64,000 bases of DNA from assembly GCF_029625315.1 (NCBI RefSeq), contig NZ_CP121110.1, positions 3,977,001-4,041,000 of the forward strand. Reading direction: 5' to 3'. This document shows positions 26,935 through 35,953 of the stretch, piece after piece. The stretch is from Flavobacterium ginsengisoli (lineage in GTDB: Bacteria > Bacteroidota > Bacteroidia > Flavobacteriales > Flavobacteriaceae). The stretch's first letter is position 1. The number at the start of each line of letters is the position of its first letter. The translations under genes and the position numbers were made by a program. The notes below the pieces were generated by a model, which was given only the letters and a program-made list of their open reading frames with translations, was not told the origin of the DNA and searched no databases.

Positions 26935-29255
26935 TGCCGTTTTGCTTTCTGCATTCGGAATTATATACGCCTGCGCTGATGGAGATTGGGATTATTTAGG
27001 TTCTTACAATTCAAATTTTACTCCAGAAACTTTTGCTGATAAATCGTATTCGCCTTTGTTTTTGTCGGGCGGAATTTTCTACGGAATTGGTTTTGATACC
27101 CAACACAATTCTCGTTTTAATAAAAATATAAAATCAGATTGGGCAGATTATTTAAAGGGAAAAGTTGATACGACAACGGTCAATTATTTTTTAATTGGAG
27201 ATGAAAAGCCAAGATATTATTCTGATGACAAAAATACCATCAAAAACAAAGAAGAAATTGAAGGCTTGCATGTTTATTATAAAACGAAAAAAGAAAATAA
27301 AAGCACGCAAAAATGGGGCAAAAAGCTTAATCTGAAAGATGAGAAAGTGAAGAACTTTGTCGAATTTCTGTATTTAGCCCAAAAGATAGAAACGGTTTCA
27401 ATTGGTGAAGATTATTGGAGTTACGATCCTGTTGTGGCAAAAACTTTCAATGATGCCAAAATGATTCAGTCCATAGAAAATGTGTATAATACTTTGTCGG
27501 ATCCGTTTTTGAAAAACAGATATTGGTTCTTGACCATGAAAGCTCGTTTCTATAGTAACGACAAACAAAAAGCAATTGATTTTTTTAATAAAACAGAAAG
27601 CTCAGTTGCTAAAAATACTTTGTATTATCGCGCTTTGGCATATGTTGCTGGAATTAATTATAAGCAGAAAAAATTTGCGACTTCGAATTATTTATACGCT
27701 CAAGTTTTTGATAAATGTCCAGAATTAAGAGTGGTTACAGCTTATAGTTTTAAACCAAAAAATGAGTCAGATTGGACTAAGGCTTTGGCAATGGCAAAAA
27801 ATAATAAAGAAAAAGCGGCGCTGTGGGCAATTCACGGATATTATAAAGATGAAAAACAAGCCATTGAAAAAATCTACGAATTAGACCCAAAAAGCGAACA
27901 TCTAAATTATTTAGGGACAAGATTGGTTAATTCGCTAGAACAAAAAATAAATAATTCGTTTCAGGTCGATGGGCAAGGAGAAAATCAAAAACCGAAACCG
28001 CAGACTGTTGCCGAAAATAAAGCAGAAAATAAAACAAAAGTAGACAATAGCGCTGTTGATTTGATAGCTAAAATTTCTGCTCGCTGGAAATACTGAAAAG
28101 CCATATTTGTGGGACATTGCAATTGGATATCTTCAAACGCTAAAAGGCGATTATGCTAATGCAGATAAAAATTATACCAAAGCTGAAAAAACGCTTCCGA
28201 AAACAGAATTGGCAGGAATGCAACTTCGCTTATTGCGTTTTGTAAATAATTTAAGCAAGATCGATAAACTGACAGATAAAAATGAGAAAACCATTCTAGC
28301 TGATTTGAATTGGCTGTACACTGAGCTTCCTAAAAATTATAAAGGAGACACATTTCGTTATCAAAATGCTTCTTCATGGAGCAGAAGTTATTTGTCGCAT
28401 TTGTATAAAGAACAAGGCAATTTGGTTATGGCTGAGATTTATGGAGAATCACGCTATAGTTATTGGAACGATGGAAATGCATATTATGACAATGAAAAAA
28501 ATCTGCTTGCAATAAAAGGCTTTTTAGAAAAATCTAATAAATCTGAAATTGAAAAAATTGGCGCAGGAATTTATAGTTTAAAATTGAAAGACATTAATAA
28601 CTTTCAGGCGGTTCAGGCAACTTTCAAAAACAAAATTCCAGAAGCAATTGCTTTTATGCAACAAACAGATTCAGTTCAAAATTATAAGTTCTTAGGAAAT
28701 CCGTTTAACGGAAATATAAAAGATTGCCACGATTGTGAACATGCAGCGTATCAAAAGAGAAAATATACTTTTATGGATTTCTTAACTACCATAAAAGAAA
28801 TGCAAGATAAATTAGCGCAGAAAGAAGATGTTTATACGAACAGCCTTTTGCTAGGAAATGCGTTTTACAATATTTCTCATTTTGGAAACGGAAGAACTTT
28901 TTATGAAATGAGCATTGTAGGTTATGGTTCAAGTCCGTATTCATTTAGAGATTCGATGAAAGAAATGATTACAAATAATTCGGTTTCTAAAATGTATTAC
29001 CAAAAAGCATTTGAGGCAGCTTCGAACAAAGAACAAAAAGCAAAATGTTTGTATCTGATTTCGAAATGTGAAAGAAATGATTATTACAATAAAAAATACA
29101 GCGCCGTAAACAGTTATTGGGAAATTCAAGATGATAAAGTTAATTTTATTGCCTGGAATTCATTCAAAGCCTTAAGAAAAGATTATTCTGATACTAAATA
29201 TTATCAGGATGTAATTGCAGAATGCGGTTATTTTAGAACATACACAAATCAATAA
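26894..29255 (+). CDS. Large exported TPR-like protein, one frame break
   Basis: About 786 residues after repair. Signal sequence KILLSRLFLASSAVLLSAFG; body of helical repeats including NRYWFLTMKARFYSNDKQKA, IGYLQTLKGDYANADKNY and QKAFEAASNKEQKAKCLYLI, consistent with TPR-type scaffolding. A CHDCEHAAY motif near the middle could bind metal or haem, but only one such motif is present. The break is at 28079-28084 (GCTCGC for GCTGC; repair gives ISAAGNTEKPYLWDIAIG). Its start overlaps the lipoprotein gene; mce begins 10 bases after its stop. Confidence 0.75.
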
Positions 29256-29265
29256 ATTTGAAGAG

Positions 29266-29670
29266 ATGGTAAACAAAATAGAACATATCGGGATTGCGGT
29301 AAAAAACATGGACGATGCGAATGTTTTGTTCGAAAAAATGCTTGGCGTTCCGTCTTATAAAATGGAAGCTGTAGAAAGCGAAGGTGTATTAACTTCTTTC
29401 TTTCAAACCGGAAATAACAAAATCGAACTTTTGGTTGCAACAAATCCAGAAAGTCCGATTGCAAAGTTTTTGGAGAAAAAGGGGGAAGGTATTCATCACA
29501 TCGCTTTTGATGTTGATGATATCGAAGCTGAAATTGTACGTTTAAAAAACGAAGGTTTTGTCTTAATTAATGAAGTTCCGAAGAAGGGAGCCGATAATAA
29601 ATTGGTCGTTTTTCTTCATCCAAAGAACACAAATGGTGTTTTGGTTGAGCTTTGTCAAGAAATTAAATAA
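29266..29670 (+). CDS. mce: Methylmalonyl-CoA epimerase
   Basis: One hundred and thirty-four residues from ATG 29266. Vicinal-oxygen-chelate fold with the family's metal ligands: His in KIEHIGIAVKNMD, Glu in NKIELLVA, His in GIHHIAFDVDD and Glu in GVLVELCQE. It interconverts (S)- and (R)-methylmalonyl-CoA in the propionate pathway. The upstream 17 codons of the longer ORF lie inside the TPR gene and are excluded. Confidence 0.92.
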   Translation: MVNKIEHIGIAVKNMDDANVLFEKMLGVPSYKMEAVESEGVLTSFFQTGNNKIELLVATNPESPIAKFLEKKGEGIHHIAFDVDDIEAEIVRLKNEGFVLINEVPKKGADNKLVVFLHPKNTNGVLVELCQEIK

Positions 29671-29816
29671 AAAAATGTCATTTTAATTTTTGAATAAGAC
29701 GTTGAAAATCAATTTCGTTTTTGAGATTCAAAAAAAGATTTAAAATAAAATACAAATGATGTCTTAAAATATTTGGAGTGAATGAAAAATAGTAGTAATA
29801 TTGCATCCTCTAAACC

Positions 29817-29890
29817 GGTCCTATAGCTCAGCTGGTTAGAGCACCTGACTCATAATCAGGTGGTCCCTGGTTCGAGCCCAGGTGGGACCA
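29817..29890 (+). tRNA. tRNA with CAU anticodon, probably tRNA-Ile2 (lysidine type)
   Basis: Seventy-four bases folding as a complete cloverleaf: acceptor GGTCCTA/TGGGACC, anticodon stem CCTGA/TCAGG with loop CTCATAA, T arm CCTGG-TTCGAGC-CCAGG, discriminator A, no encoded CCA. Anticodon CAT at 29851-29853. C4-G69 and C5-G68 pairs are present, which are known positive determinants for lysidine synthetase in E. coli, so tRNA-Ile2 is favoured over elongator Met. Terminator follows. Confidence 0.9.
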
Positions 29891-29902
29891 CTTCTATTTA
29901 GA

Positions 29903-29938
29903 ACAAAAGCCTTTACATTTCTGTAAAGGCTTTTTTGT
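29903..29938 (+). terminator. Terminator of the tRNA gene
   Basis: AAAGCCTTTACA pairs with TGTAAAGGCTTT around a short loop, followed by six T. Confidence 0.85.
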
Positions 29939-30048
29939 TTTTCAGCACATTTGAAATGTGAAAATTGAAAATTTTTCAGATCATGTTTAAGTTTTCCTTT
30001 TTGTAAAATGCATTAACTTTATCCGTCCAAAACAAATTTAATCTTCAG

Positions 30049-30468
30049 ATGGATAGATTAACTCCCGAACAGAGGAGGAAAACTATGCAGGCGATAAAAA
30101 GCACTGCTACAAAAGGCGAAGTAAGGCTTGCTAAAGCATTATGGAAATTAGGTCACAGATATCGAAAAAATAATAAAAAGGTATTTGGAAGGCCTGATCT
30201 TACTTTTGCCAAATATAAAATCGCCATTTTTGTCGATAGCGAGTTTTTTCATGGAAAAGATTGGGAAACGGAGCAGCTGAGAATTAAAACGAATCGCGAA
30301 TATTGGATTCCGAAAATTGAAAGAAATATACAGCGGGACGAAGAAGTCAATGCCTTTCTGGTTTCTGAAAATTGGACTATTTTGAGGTTCTGGAGTAAAG
30401 AAATTGAAAAAAATCTGGAAGTTTGCCTGGCAAAAATAGAAGGAACAATTATGCTTTTAAGTATTTAA
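30049..30468 (+). CDS. vsr: Very short patch repair endonuclease
   Basis: One hundred and thirty-nine residues matching Vsr: MDRLTPEQRRKTMQAIKS at the start, KVFGRPDLTFAKYKIAIF with the catalytic Asp (D50), then FVDSEFFHGKDW with the active-site His (H68), and ILRFWSKEIEKN near the end. Vsr nicks next to T:G mismatches created by deamination of 5-methylcytosine, protecting a methylated motif. FVDGEFWHG is commoner, so the Ser and Phe are variants. Convergent with, and overlapping by 4 bases, a cytosine methyltransferase gene. Confidence 0.93.
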   Translation: MDRLTPEQRRKTMQAIKSTATKGEVRLAKALWKLGHRYRKNNKKVFGRPDLTFAKYKIAIFVDSEFFHGKDWETEQLRIKTNREYWIPKIERNIQRDEEVNAFLVSENWTILRFWSKEIEKNLEVCLAKIEGTIMLLSI

Positions 30469-31451
30469 ACTTTTTCGGTTTTTAATTGTCTTGTTTCAGC
30501 CTTTTCAATGCATTTGAATATTTCGGTGGCAAGTCTTTCTATGACAGGCATGCTTACTGAGTTTCCAGCTTGTTTGTAAAGGCTGGAATTTGAAATTTTA
30601 GGCAATTTATAATGATCAGGAAAGCCTTGAAAACGAAAACACTCTCTTGGCGTTAATTTTCTAAAACCAAATTCAGTTGTGATAATGGGAACATTGTGAC
30701 CGCCAGTTCCCATATTTGCAGTTAACGTGGGACAAACTTCTTTCTTGTTTTCTCGTACATATTGCCTTCTGAACTGATAAATTCTATCTTTTCTTACAAC
30801 AGATTCTTTCAGCATGTTGTACATGTATTTGTCTTCGGTGTAATAGAATTTTTTATCGACTTTTTCTTTTGTGATTAAATCGGTAACTTTTTTGGTTAAT
30901 TCTTCTTTTTCGGGAAAATTGAATTTAAAACCTTTTTTGACGAAATCTTTGTCAAACGCAACCATGAAAATTCGTTCTCGATTGTGCGGAATGTTTCCGA
31001 AATCTTTTGTGTTTAAGATAGCGCTGTCAAATGTGTAATTGCGTTTTTTTATTTCTCGCTGAATTACTTTCATGGTGTTTCCTTTGTCGTGGCCTTTTAG
31101 GTTTTTGACATTTTCAAGAAATACTACTTTTGGTCGCATTTCGTCAATAAAATCTAATATTTTAAAGAAATGATTGCCTCTACTGTCTTTAAAGCCTTTT
31201 CTATGACCAGCAAGAGAAAAGGGCTGGCACGGAAATCCAGCAGTAAGAATGTCAATTTTATTGAGATCTTTTGCTTCAAGTTGCATTACATCGCCTTCGA
31301 TAAGAGTATGTTCGAAGTTATTTCTGTAGGTAACGCAAGCTTTTTTGTCAAATTCATTCGCCCATTCTAATTTAAAACCTGCATTTTCAAAACCTAGACA
31401 AATGCCGCCAACACCTGCGTATAAACTTCCGACTGTATATTGGTTTTTCAT
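30465..31451 (-). CDS. DNA (cytosine-5-)-methyltransferase
   Basis: Three hundred and twenty-eight residues with m5C methyltransferase motifs in order: I (VGSLYAGVGGICLGFENAG), IV with catalytic C75 (TAGFPCQPFSLAGHRKGF), VI (VVFLENVKNL), VIII (NIPHNRERIFMVAF), IX (LTPRECFRFQGFP) and X (YKQAGNSVSMP). The target-recognition region between VIII and IX contains CPTLTANMGTGGHNVPI. The recognised motif cannot be read from sequence. No restriction endonuclease is adjacent; the partner is Vsr, so the enzyme acts as an orphan methylase here. See the GCWGC finding for a testable target. Confidence 0.95.
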   Translation of the reverse strand: MKNQYTVGSLYAGVGGICLGFENAGFKLEWANEFDKKACVTYRNNFEHTLIEGDVMQLEAKDLNKIDILTAGFPCQPFSLAGHRKGFKDSRGNHFFKILDFIDEMRPKVVFLENVKNLKGHDKGNTMKVIQREIKKRNYTFDSAILNTKDFGNIPHNRERIFMVAFDKDFVKKGFKFNFPEKEELTKKVTDLITKEKVDKKFYYTEDKYMYNMLKESVVRKDRIYQFRRQYVRENKKEVCPTLTANMGTGGHNVPIITTEFGFRKLTPRECFRFQGFPDHYKLPKISNSSLYKQAGNSVSMPVIERLATEIFKCIEKAETRQLKTEKV

Positions 31452-31765
31452 TTGCTTGATTGAGAGTTGTTAGTTGCTTTGAATTTGAGTGGTCGAATTT
31501 ATTTTTTACAAATATATTAATTTGAGAGTATTCTCTATTGTATCTGAATTGAATCTAAACTTAGTTTTGATAGGTTTGTTTTGCAGAATTTTTTGAAAAG
31601 GCTAAAAAAATAGATTTTTTTAAAATCAGGAAATTCTTATAAGCTTGTAAGAGTTGAGATTAGTAATAGAAAAAAGGTATTGTCCTCTGTGGCGTTTTCT
31701 GAAAAGGATTATTAGGGTTTTAGTTAAAACTGTTAAAATTTGTTTTGTATTTTTGATTTTAAAAG
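31452..31765. other. Intergenic stretch, no gene seen
   Basis: Very AT-rich sequence upstream of the methyltransferase and the small membrane protein gene. I searched both strands for a truncated restriction enzyme or regulator next to the methyltransferase and saw none. Confidence 0.4.
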
Positions 31766-31795
31766 TTGGTTTTGTGCAAAAAACTTATACTTTTG
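31766..31795 (+). promoter_or_regulatory. Consensus Bacteroidota promoter
   Basis: TTG (31766-31768), 19-base spacer, then TACTTTTG (31788-31795): an exact TTG-N19-TAnnTTTG match. The start codon of the next gene is 99 bases downstream, implying a long leader. Confidence 0.65.
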
Positions 31796-31894
31796 TCCAA
31801 GATTTTGGAGATAGAAAAGTATTTGTGTGAAATTTCTATCAAAGAATATTTGTCAATAATTATCTAGAATTGCAGTTTGCAATAGCTTGAATTT

Positions 31895-32173
31895 ATGAAG
31901 AATCTAAAAGCCCCATTTTTAGTAATTGCCTTATTATTAAATGTTTTATTAGTTACAGCTGGATCTGAGCATCCTCCAAAGCCAATGCTAAATAGCGCTA
32001 AAGTGAATACAACAGCAGGTGACGATGATGAAGAATGTGATGACCTGACTCAAAACTGCGATAACCATGCTGGTATACCAATAGATCAAAATATTGTTTT
32101 TTTAGCAATCGGAGGTTTGGCTTTAGGTTTTGCCGTGATATATAAAAACAACATAAAAAAAGCTTCAATTTAA
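31895..32173 (+). CDS. Small exported membrane protein
   Basis: Ninety-two residues: signal peptide (FLVIALLLNVLLVTAG), an acidic/polar middle (TTAGDDDEECDDLTQNCD), and a C-terminal helix (IVFLAIGGLALGFAVIYKNN) with a short basic tail. This layout recurs in Flavobacteria; function unknown. Two cysteines in the acidic part could pair. The stop codon lies at the centre of a perfect terminator palindrome. Confidence 0.7.
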   Translation: MKNLKAPFLVIALLLNVLLVTAGSEHPPKPMLNSAKVNTTAGDDDEECDDLTQNCDNHAGIPIDQNIVFLAIGGLALGFAVIYKNNIKKASI

Positions 32174-32187
32174 ATTGAAGCTTTTTT
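32154..32187. terminator. Perfect palindromic terminator spanning the stop codon
   Basis: AAGCTTCAATT and AATTGAAGCTT form a perfect inverted repeat centred on the TAA stop, with long A and T runs outside. It can end transcription from both the small membrane protein gene and the convergent ribE. Confidence 0.85.
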
Positions 32188-32206
32188 TATGTTGAAATGT
32201 GAAACG

Positions 32207-32797
32207 TTATTTGTTGATCGAATAAAGTCTAGAAATATATTTTCCTACGACATCAAATTCAAGATTTATTTTTGTTCCAACTTTGAAATCTTTAAAATTA
32301 GTGTGTTCATAAGTATATGGGATAATTGAGACGCTAAATTCATTTTCTTTAGAATTTACAACCGTAAGACTTACTCCATTTACAGTAATCGAACCTTTTT
32401 CGATCGTAATATTGTTTTGGTTTTTATCGTATTCAAAAGTGTAATTCCAGCTTCCGTTTGCTTCTTCGATTTTAATGCAAGTTCCAGTTTGGTCTACATG
32501 GCCTTGTACAATATGTCCGTCTAGACGGTCGCCAAGCTTCATTCCTCTTTCTAAATTTACAATATCACCAGCTTTCCAATCGCCAATATTGGTTTTTAGA
32601 ATGGTTTCGTCTATTGCTGTTACGGTATAAAGAGAGTCTTTAATTGCAACTACAGTAAGGCATATTCCGTTATGCGAGACGCTCTGGTCTATTTTTAATT
32701 CGTGAGTTATTGATGAGTCAACGGTTACGTGAAGATTGTTTTGGTCTTTCTGAATTTCATGAATCCTACCAAGTGTTTCTATAATTCCTGTGAACAT
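32207..32797 (-). CDS. ribE: Riboflavin synthase alpha chain
   Basis: One hundred and ninety-six residues, two lumazine-binding barrels. N terminus MFTGIIETLGRI is diagnostic; the repeats carry SHNGICLTVVAI and VNGVSLTVVNS, and HIVQGHVDQTG lies between. Converts two 6,7-dimethyl-8-ribityllumazine into riboflavin and a pyrimidine. No FMN riboswitch is visible in the 57-base divergent gap to pdxA. Confidence 0.95.
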   Translation of the reverse strand: MFTGIIETLGRIHEIQKDQNNLHVTVDSSITHELKIDQSVSHNGICLTVVAIKDSLYTVTAIDETILKTNIGDWKAGDIVNLERGMKLGDRLDGHIVQGHVDQTGTCIKIEEANGSWNYTFEYDKNQNNITIEKGSITVNGVSLTVVNSKENEFSVSIIPYTYEHTNFKDFKVGTKINLEFDVVGKYISRLYSINK

Positions 32798-32813
32798 TGT
32801 GGTTTTATTTTAC

Positions 32814-32821
32814 TAAATTTG
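32814..32821 (+). promoter_or_regulatory. -7 promoter element of pdxA
   Basis: TAAATTTG matches TAnnTTTG, 33 bases before the pdxA ATG. It lies 5 bases from the opposite-strand element for ribE. Confidence 0.55.
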
Positions 32822-32826
32822 CACAT

Positions 32827-32834
32827 CAAAATTA
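32827..32834 (-). promoter_or_regulatory. -7 promoter element of ribE
   Basis: TAATTTTG on the minus strand, 29 bases upstream of the ribE start. With the pdxA element it makes two face-to-face promoters whose RNA polymerase footprints must overlap. Confidence 0.5.
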
Positions 32835-32854
32835 GTAATAAATAAACTGAGCTC

Positions 32855-33904
32855 ATGAATAAAAAAGCAGAAAATATAATTGTTGGAATTTCAGTGGGAG
32901 ATTTAAACGGTATTGGAAGCGAAGTTATACTGAAAACATTCGAAGATTCTCGTATGTTGGAATTGTGTACGCCGGTTATTTTTGCAAATGCTAAAATTCT
33001 TTCTTTTGTTAGAAAAAGTTTTACATCGACAGTTCAATTTCACGGAGTTGATAAATTAGATCAAGTTATTCCAGGTAAAGTAAATGTTTTAAATCTTTGG
33101 AGAGAAGGTGTTGATATTAACTTTGGAGCAAATGATCCTAAAATAGGAGAATACGCAATTAAATCTTTTACAGCAACTACACAAGCATTAAAAGATGGTG
33201 AAATCGATGTTTTGGTAACAGCTCCTATTAATAAATACAATATACAATCTGAAGATTTTAAATTTCCGGGTCACACAGATTATTTGAATCAGGAATTAGA
33301 AGGTGATGCGCTTATGATGATGGTTCAAGATAATTTGCGAGTAGGTTTAATTACGGATCACGTGCCATTAAGTGAAGTGGCTTCTCATTTAACTGAAGAG
33401 TTAATTGCTAAAAAAATTGAAACTATAAGAAAATCTCTAGTTCAAGATTTTAGTATCGTTAAGCCGAAAATTGCAGTTTTAGGTCTAAATCCGCATGCTG
33501 GTGACGGTGGTGTAATTGGAAAGGAAGACGATTTGGTTTTGAAGCCAACATTGAAAAAAATATTTGATTCAGGAACGATGGTTTTCGGTCCATTTCCAGC
33601 AGATGGTTTTTTTGGAAGTGGTCACTACGAAAAATATGACGCTATTGTAGCAATGTATCACGATCAAGGATTAATTCCGTTTAAGACATTGTCTTTTGGA
33701 AAAGGAGTGAATTATACAGCAGGTTTGAATAAAGTTAGAACCTCTCCAGACCACGGTACAGCTTATGATATCGCTGGAAAAGACATGGCAGATTACAATT
33801 CGTTTAAGGAGGCAGTGTATCTTGCGATCGATATTTTTCGCTCGCGTAATCAGTATGAGGAGATTAGCCAAAAACCTCTTAAAATAAAAGAAAAACAGTT
33901 ATAA
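32855..33904 (+). CDS. pdxA: 4-hydroxythreonine-4-phosphate dehydrogenase
   Basis: Three hundred and forty-nine residues. Recognised by ISVGDLNGIGSEVILK at the start and metal-ligand histidines in FKFPGHTDYLNQE, LGLNPHAGDGGVIG and AMYHDQGLIPFKTL; C-terminal RTSPDHGTAYDIAGK. NAD-dependent step of the DXP-independent pyridoxal phosphate pathway. Separate promoter elements lie both before it and before the following DUF177 gene. Confidence 0.95.
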   Translation: MNKKAENIIVGISVGDLNGIGSEVILKTFEDSRMLELCTPVIFANAKILSFVRKSFTSTVQFHGVDKLDQVIPGKVNVLNLWREGVDINFGANDPKIGEYAIKSFTATTQALKDGEIDVLVTAPINKYNIQSEDFKFPGHTDYLNQELEGDALMMMVQDNLRVGLITDHVPLSEVASHLTEELIAKKIETIRKSLVQDFSIVKPKIAVLGLNPHAGDGGVIGKEDDLVLKPTLKKIFDSGTMVFGPFPADGFFGSGHYEKYDAIVAMYHDQGLIPFKTLSFGKGVNYTAGLNKVRTSPDHGTAYDIAGKDMADYNSFKEAVYLAIDIFRSRNQYEEISQKPLKIKEKQL

Positions 33905-33947
33905 ACAAAAAAAGGTGAATAAGATTATTAGATTTGTAATAATTTTA

Positions 33948-33955
33948 TATCTTTG
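33948..33955 (+). promoter_or_regulatory. -7 promoter element of the DUF177-rpmF cluster
   Basis: TATCTTTG followed by CACC matches the strong TAnnTTTGC form, 54 bases before the DUF177 start. Confidence 0.55.
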
Positions 33956-34009
33956 CACCCCAATTCAGATATCTAGTTTTAGAACTGAATTGTTCAAATT
34001 GATGTTGAA

Positions 34010-34552
34010 ATGAGCAAAACAAAAGAATTTTTAATTCCTTTCGTAGGATTAAAACTAGGAAAACACCATTTTGAGTATCAGATAAATAACGAGTTCTTTA
34101 AGAATTTTGAGTACGATGAGTTTCAAAATTCTGATATTAAAGTCAATTTACTTTTTGATAAGAAAAGTAATATGTTAGAATTAGAATTCAAACACAAAGG
34201 AGCGGTAAACGTACCTTGTGATCTAACAGGCGAAGATTTTGATTTACCTATAAAAGGGAAAATGAAGTTAATAGTTCGCTTTGGAGATGAATTTAATGAT
34301 GATAATGAAGAATTGTTGATTTTACCACATGGTGAACATGAGATAGATGTGGCGCAGTATATTTATGAAATGATCGCGCTTTCTGTACCTCAAAAAAGAA
34401 TTCATCCAGGGGTTAAAGACGGAAGCCTTCAGACAGAAGCTTTGACAAAACTGAATGAGCTGAGTGTAAAAGAACAAAAGGAAGAGAGTAACAAAGAAGA
34501 AGATATTGACCCGCGTTGGGAAAAATTAAAGAAACTATTAACGGATAAATAA
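34010..34552 (+). CDS. DUF177 (YceD-like) protein
   Basis: One hundred and eighty residues. Typical features: start MSKTKEFLIPFVGLKLGKH, a central VNVPCDLTGEDFDLPIKGK with one conserved Cys, IDVAQYIYEMIALSVP, and C-terminal DPRWEKLKKLL. The family is tied to 23S rRNA accumulation and is almost always next to rpmF, as here (9-base gap). Confidence 0.92.
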   Translation: MSKTKEFLIPFVGLKLGKHHFEYQINNEFFKNFEYDEFQNSDIKVNLLFDKKSNMLELEFKHKGAVNVPCDLTGEDFDLPIKGKMKLIVRFGDEFNDDNEELLILPHGEHEIDVAQYIYEMIALSVPQKRIHPGVKDGSLQTEALTKLNELSVKEQKEESNKEEDIDPRWEKLKKLLTDK

Positions 34553-34561
34553 TATAGTAAA

Positions 34562-34756
34562 ATGGCACATCCTAAGAGAAAAACCTCGAAAACAAGAAGA
34601 GATAAGAGAAGAACACATTACAAAGCTACTGTAGCTCAAATCGCTACATGTCCTATTACAGGTGAGGCACATTTATACCACAGAGCTTACTGGCATGAAG
34701 GTAAAATGTACTACAGAGGGCAAGTTGTTATCGATAAATCTGAAGCGGTTGCTTAA
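34562..34756 (+). CDS. rpmF: 50S ribosomal protein L32
   Basis: Sixty-four residues, start [20 protein letters not shown], then [18 protein letters not shown]. Only one Cys remains, so this is the zinc-independent form. Followed by a terminator and then fabH, the order widely conserved between ribosome and fatty acid genes. Confidence 0.97.
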
Positions 34757-34777
34757 TACGTTTTTGTAAATTATACT

Positions 34778-34808
34778 AGAACTCTCACATAGTGAGAGTT
34801 TTTTTTGT
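34778..34808 (+). terminator. Terminator after rpmF
   Basis: AACTCTCAC pairs with GTGAGAGTT around a three-base loop, followed by eight T. Confidence 0.85.
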
Positions 34809-34931
34809 TGGTTATAATTTTCGTTTTTTAGGAAAATATAGACAAATTCGTTACGTTTTTTTTTGTAATTTTCGGGTCTTTTAAAAATTTTTCAAATTAA
34901 TCATAATTTGAAAGGAAAATAATAGAATATA

Positions 34932-35930
34932 ATGAATACAATCACAGCCGCAATTACCGCTGTTGGAGCTTATGTTCCTGACTTCGTTCTTTCGAACCAA
35001 GTGCTAGAAACAATGGTTGATACCAATGATGAGTGGATTACCGCTCGAACAGGAATTAAAGAAAGAAGAATTCTTAAAGATGCTGATAAAGGTACATCGT
35101 ACCTTGCTATACAAGCAACAAAGGATTTGATTGCTAAAGCAAATATTGATCCGCTTGAGATTGATATGATTATAATGGCAACTGCAACGCCAGATATGAT
35201 GGTGGCTTCTACAGGAGTTTTTGTTGCAACAGAAATTGGAGCGACAAATGCATTTGCATATGATTTGCAGGCTGCATGTTCAAGTTTCTTGTACGGAATG
35301 TCTACGGCTGCAGCATATGTTCAGTCAGGACGTTACAAAAAAGTACTTTTAATTGGTGCCGATAAAATGTCATCAATTGTAGATTATACAGACAGAGCAA
35401 CATGTATTATTTTTGGTGATGGAGCTGGAGCAGTTCTTTTTGAACCAAATTACGAAGGCTTAGGTTTGCAAGATGAATATTTACGAAGTGACGGTGTAGG
35501 ACGCGACTTCCTAAAAATTCCTGCAGGAGGTTCTTTGATTCCGCCTTCAGAAGATACTGTAAAAAACAGACAGCACAATATTATGCAAGACGGTAAAACT
35601 GTTTTCAAATATGCTGTAACTAATATGGCTGATGCCAGCGAATTGATTTTACAAAGAAACAATTTGACAAATCAAGATGTTGACTGGTTAGTACCACACC
35701 AAGCTAACAAACGTATCATTGATGCTACTGCTGGAAGATTAGAATTAGAAGATTCTAAAGTTTTGGTAAACATTGAAAAATACGGAAATACTACTTCTGG
35801 AACTTTACCATTAGTATTGGCTGATTTTGAAAATAAGCTTAAAAAAGGAGATAACATTATCTTTGTCGCTTTTGGTGGTGGATTCACTTGGGGATCTATC
35901 TACTTAAAATGGGCTTACGATAAGAAATAA
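34932..35930 (+). CDS. fabH: 3-oxoacyl-ACP synthase III
   Basis: Three hundred and thirty-two residues. Catalytic Cys in DLQAACSSFLYGM, His in WLVPHQANKRI and Asn in IEKYGNTTSGTLP; WITARTGIKERR near the N terminus. Starts fatty-acid synthesis by condensing acyl-CoA with malonyl-ACP. Probably begins an operon with accB (23-base gap) and accC. Confidence 0.96.
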   Translation: MNTITAAITAVGAYVPDFVLSNQVLETMVDTNDEWITARTGIKERRILKDADKGTSYLAIQATKDLIAKANIDPLEIDMIIMATATPDMMVASTGVFVATEIGATNAFAYDLQAACSSFLYGMSTAAAYVQSGRYKKVLLIGADKMSSIVDYTDRATCIIFGDGAGAVLFEPNYEGLGLQDEYLRSDGVGRDFLKIPAGGSLIPPSEDTVKNRQHNIMQDGKTVFKYAVTNMADASELILQRNNLTNQDVDWLVPHQANKRIIDATAGRLELEDSKVLVNIEKYGNTTSGTLPLVLADFENKLKKGDNIIFVAFGGGFTWGSIYLKWAYDKK

Positions 35931-35953
35931 ATTAAAACTAAAAACGAATCATT

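Noticed and set aside
28000..28110. Two separate TPR genes (26894-28096 and 28107-29255)
   Set aside because: The junction is a GCTCGC-type break and the repaired protein reads on continuously.
30465..31451. Complete restriction-modification system
   Set aside because: No endonuclease ORF or remnant on either side; only Vsr accompanies the methyltransferase.
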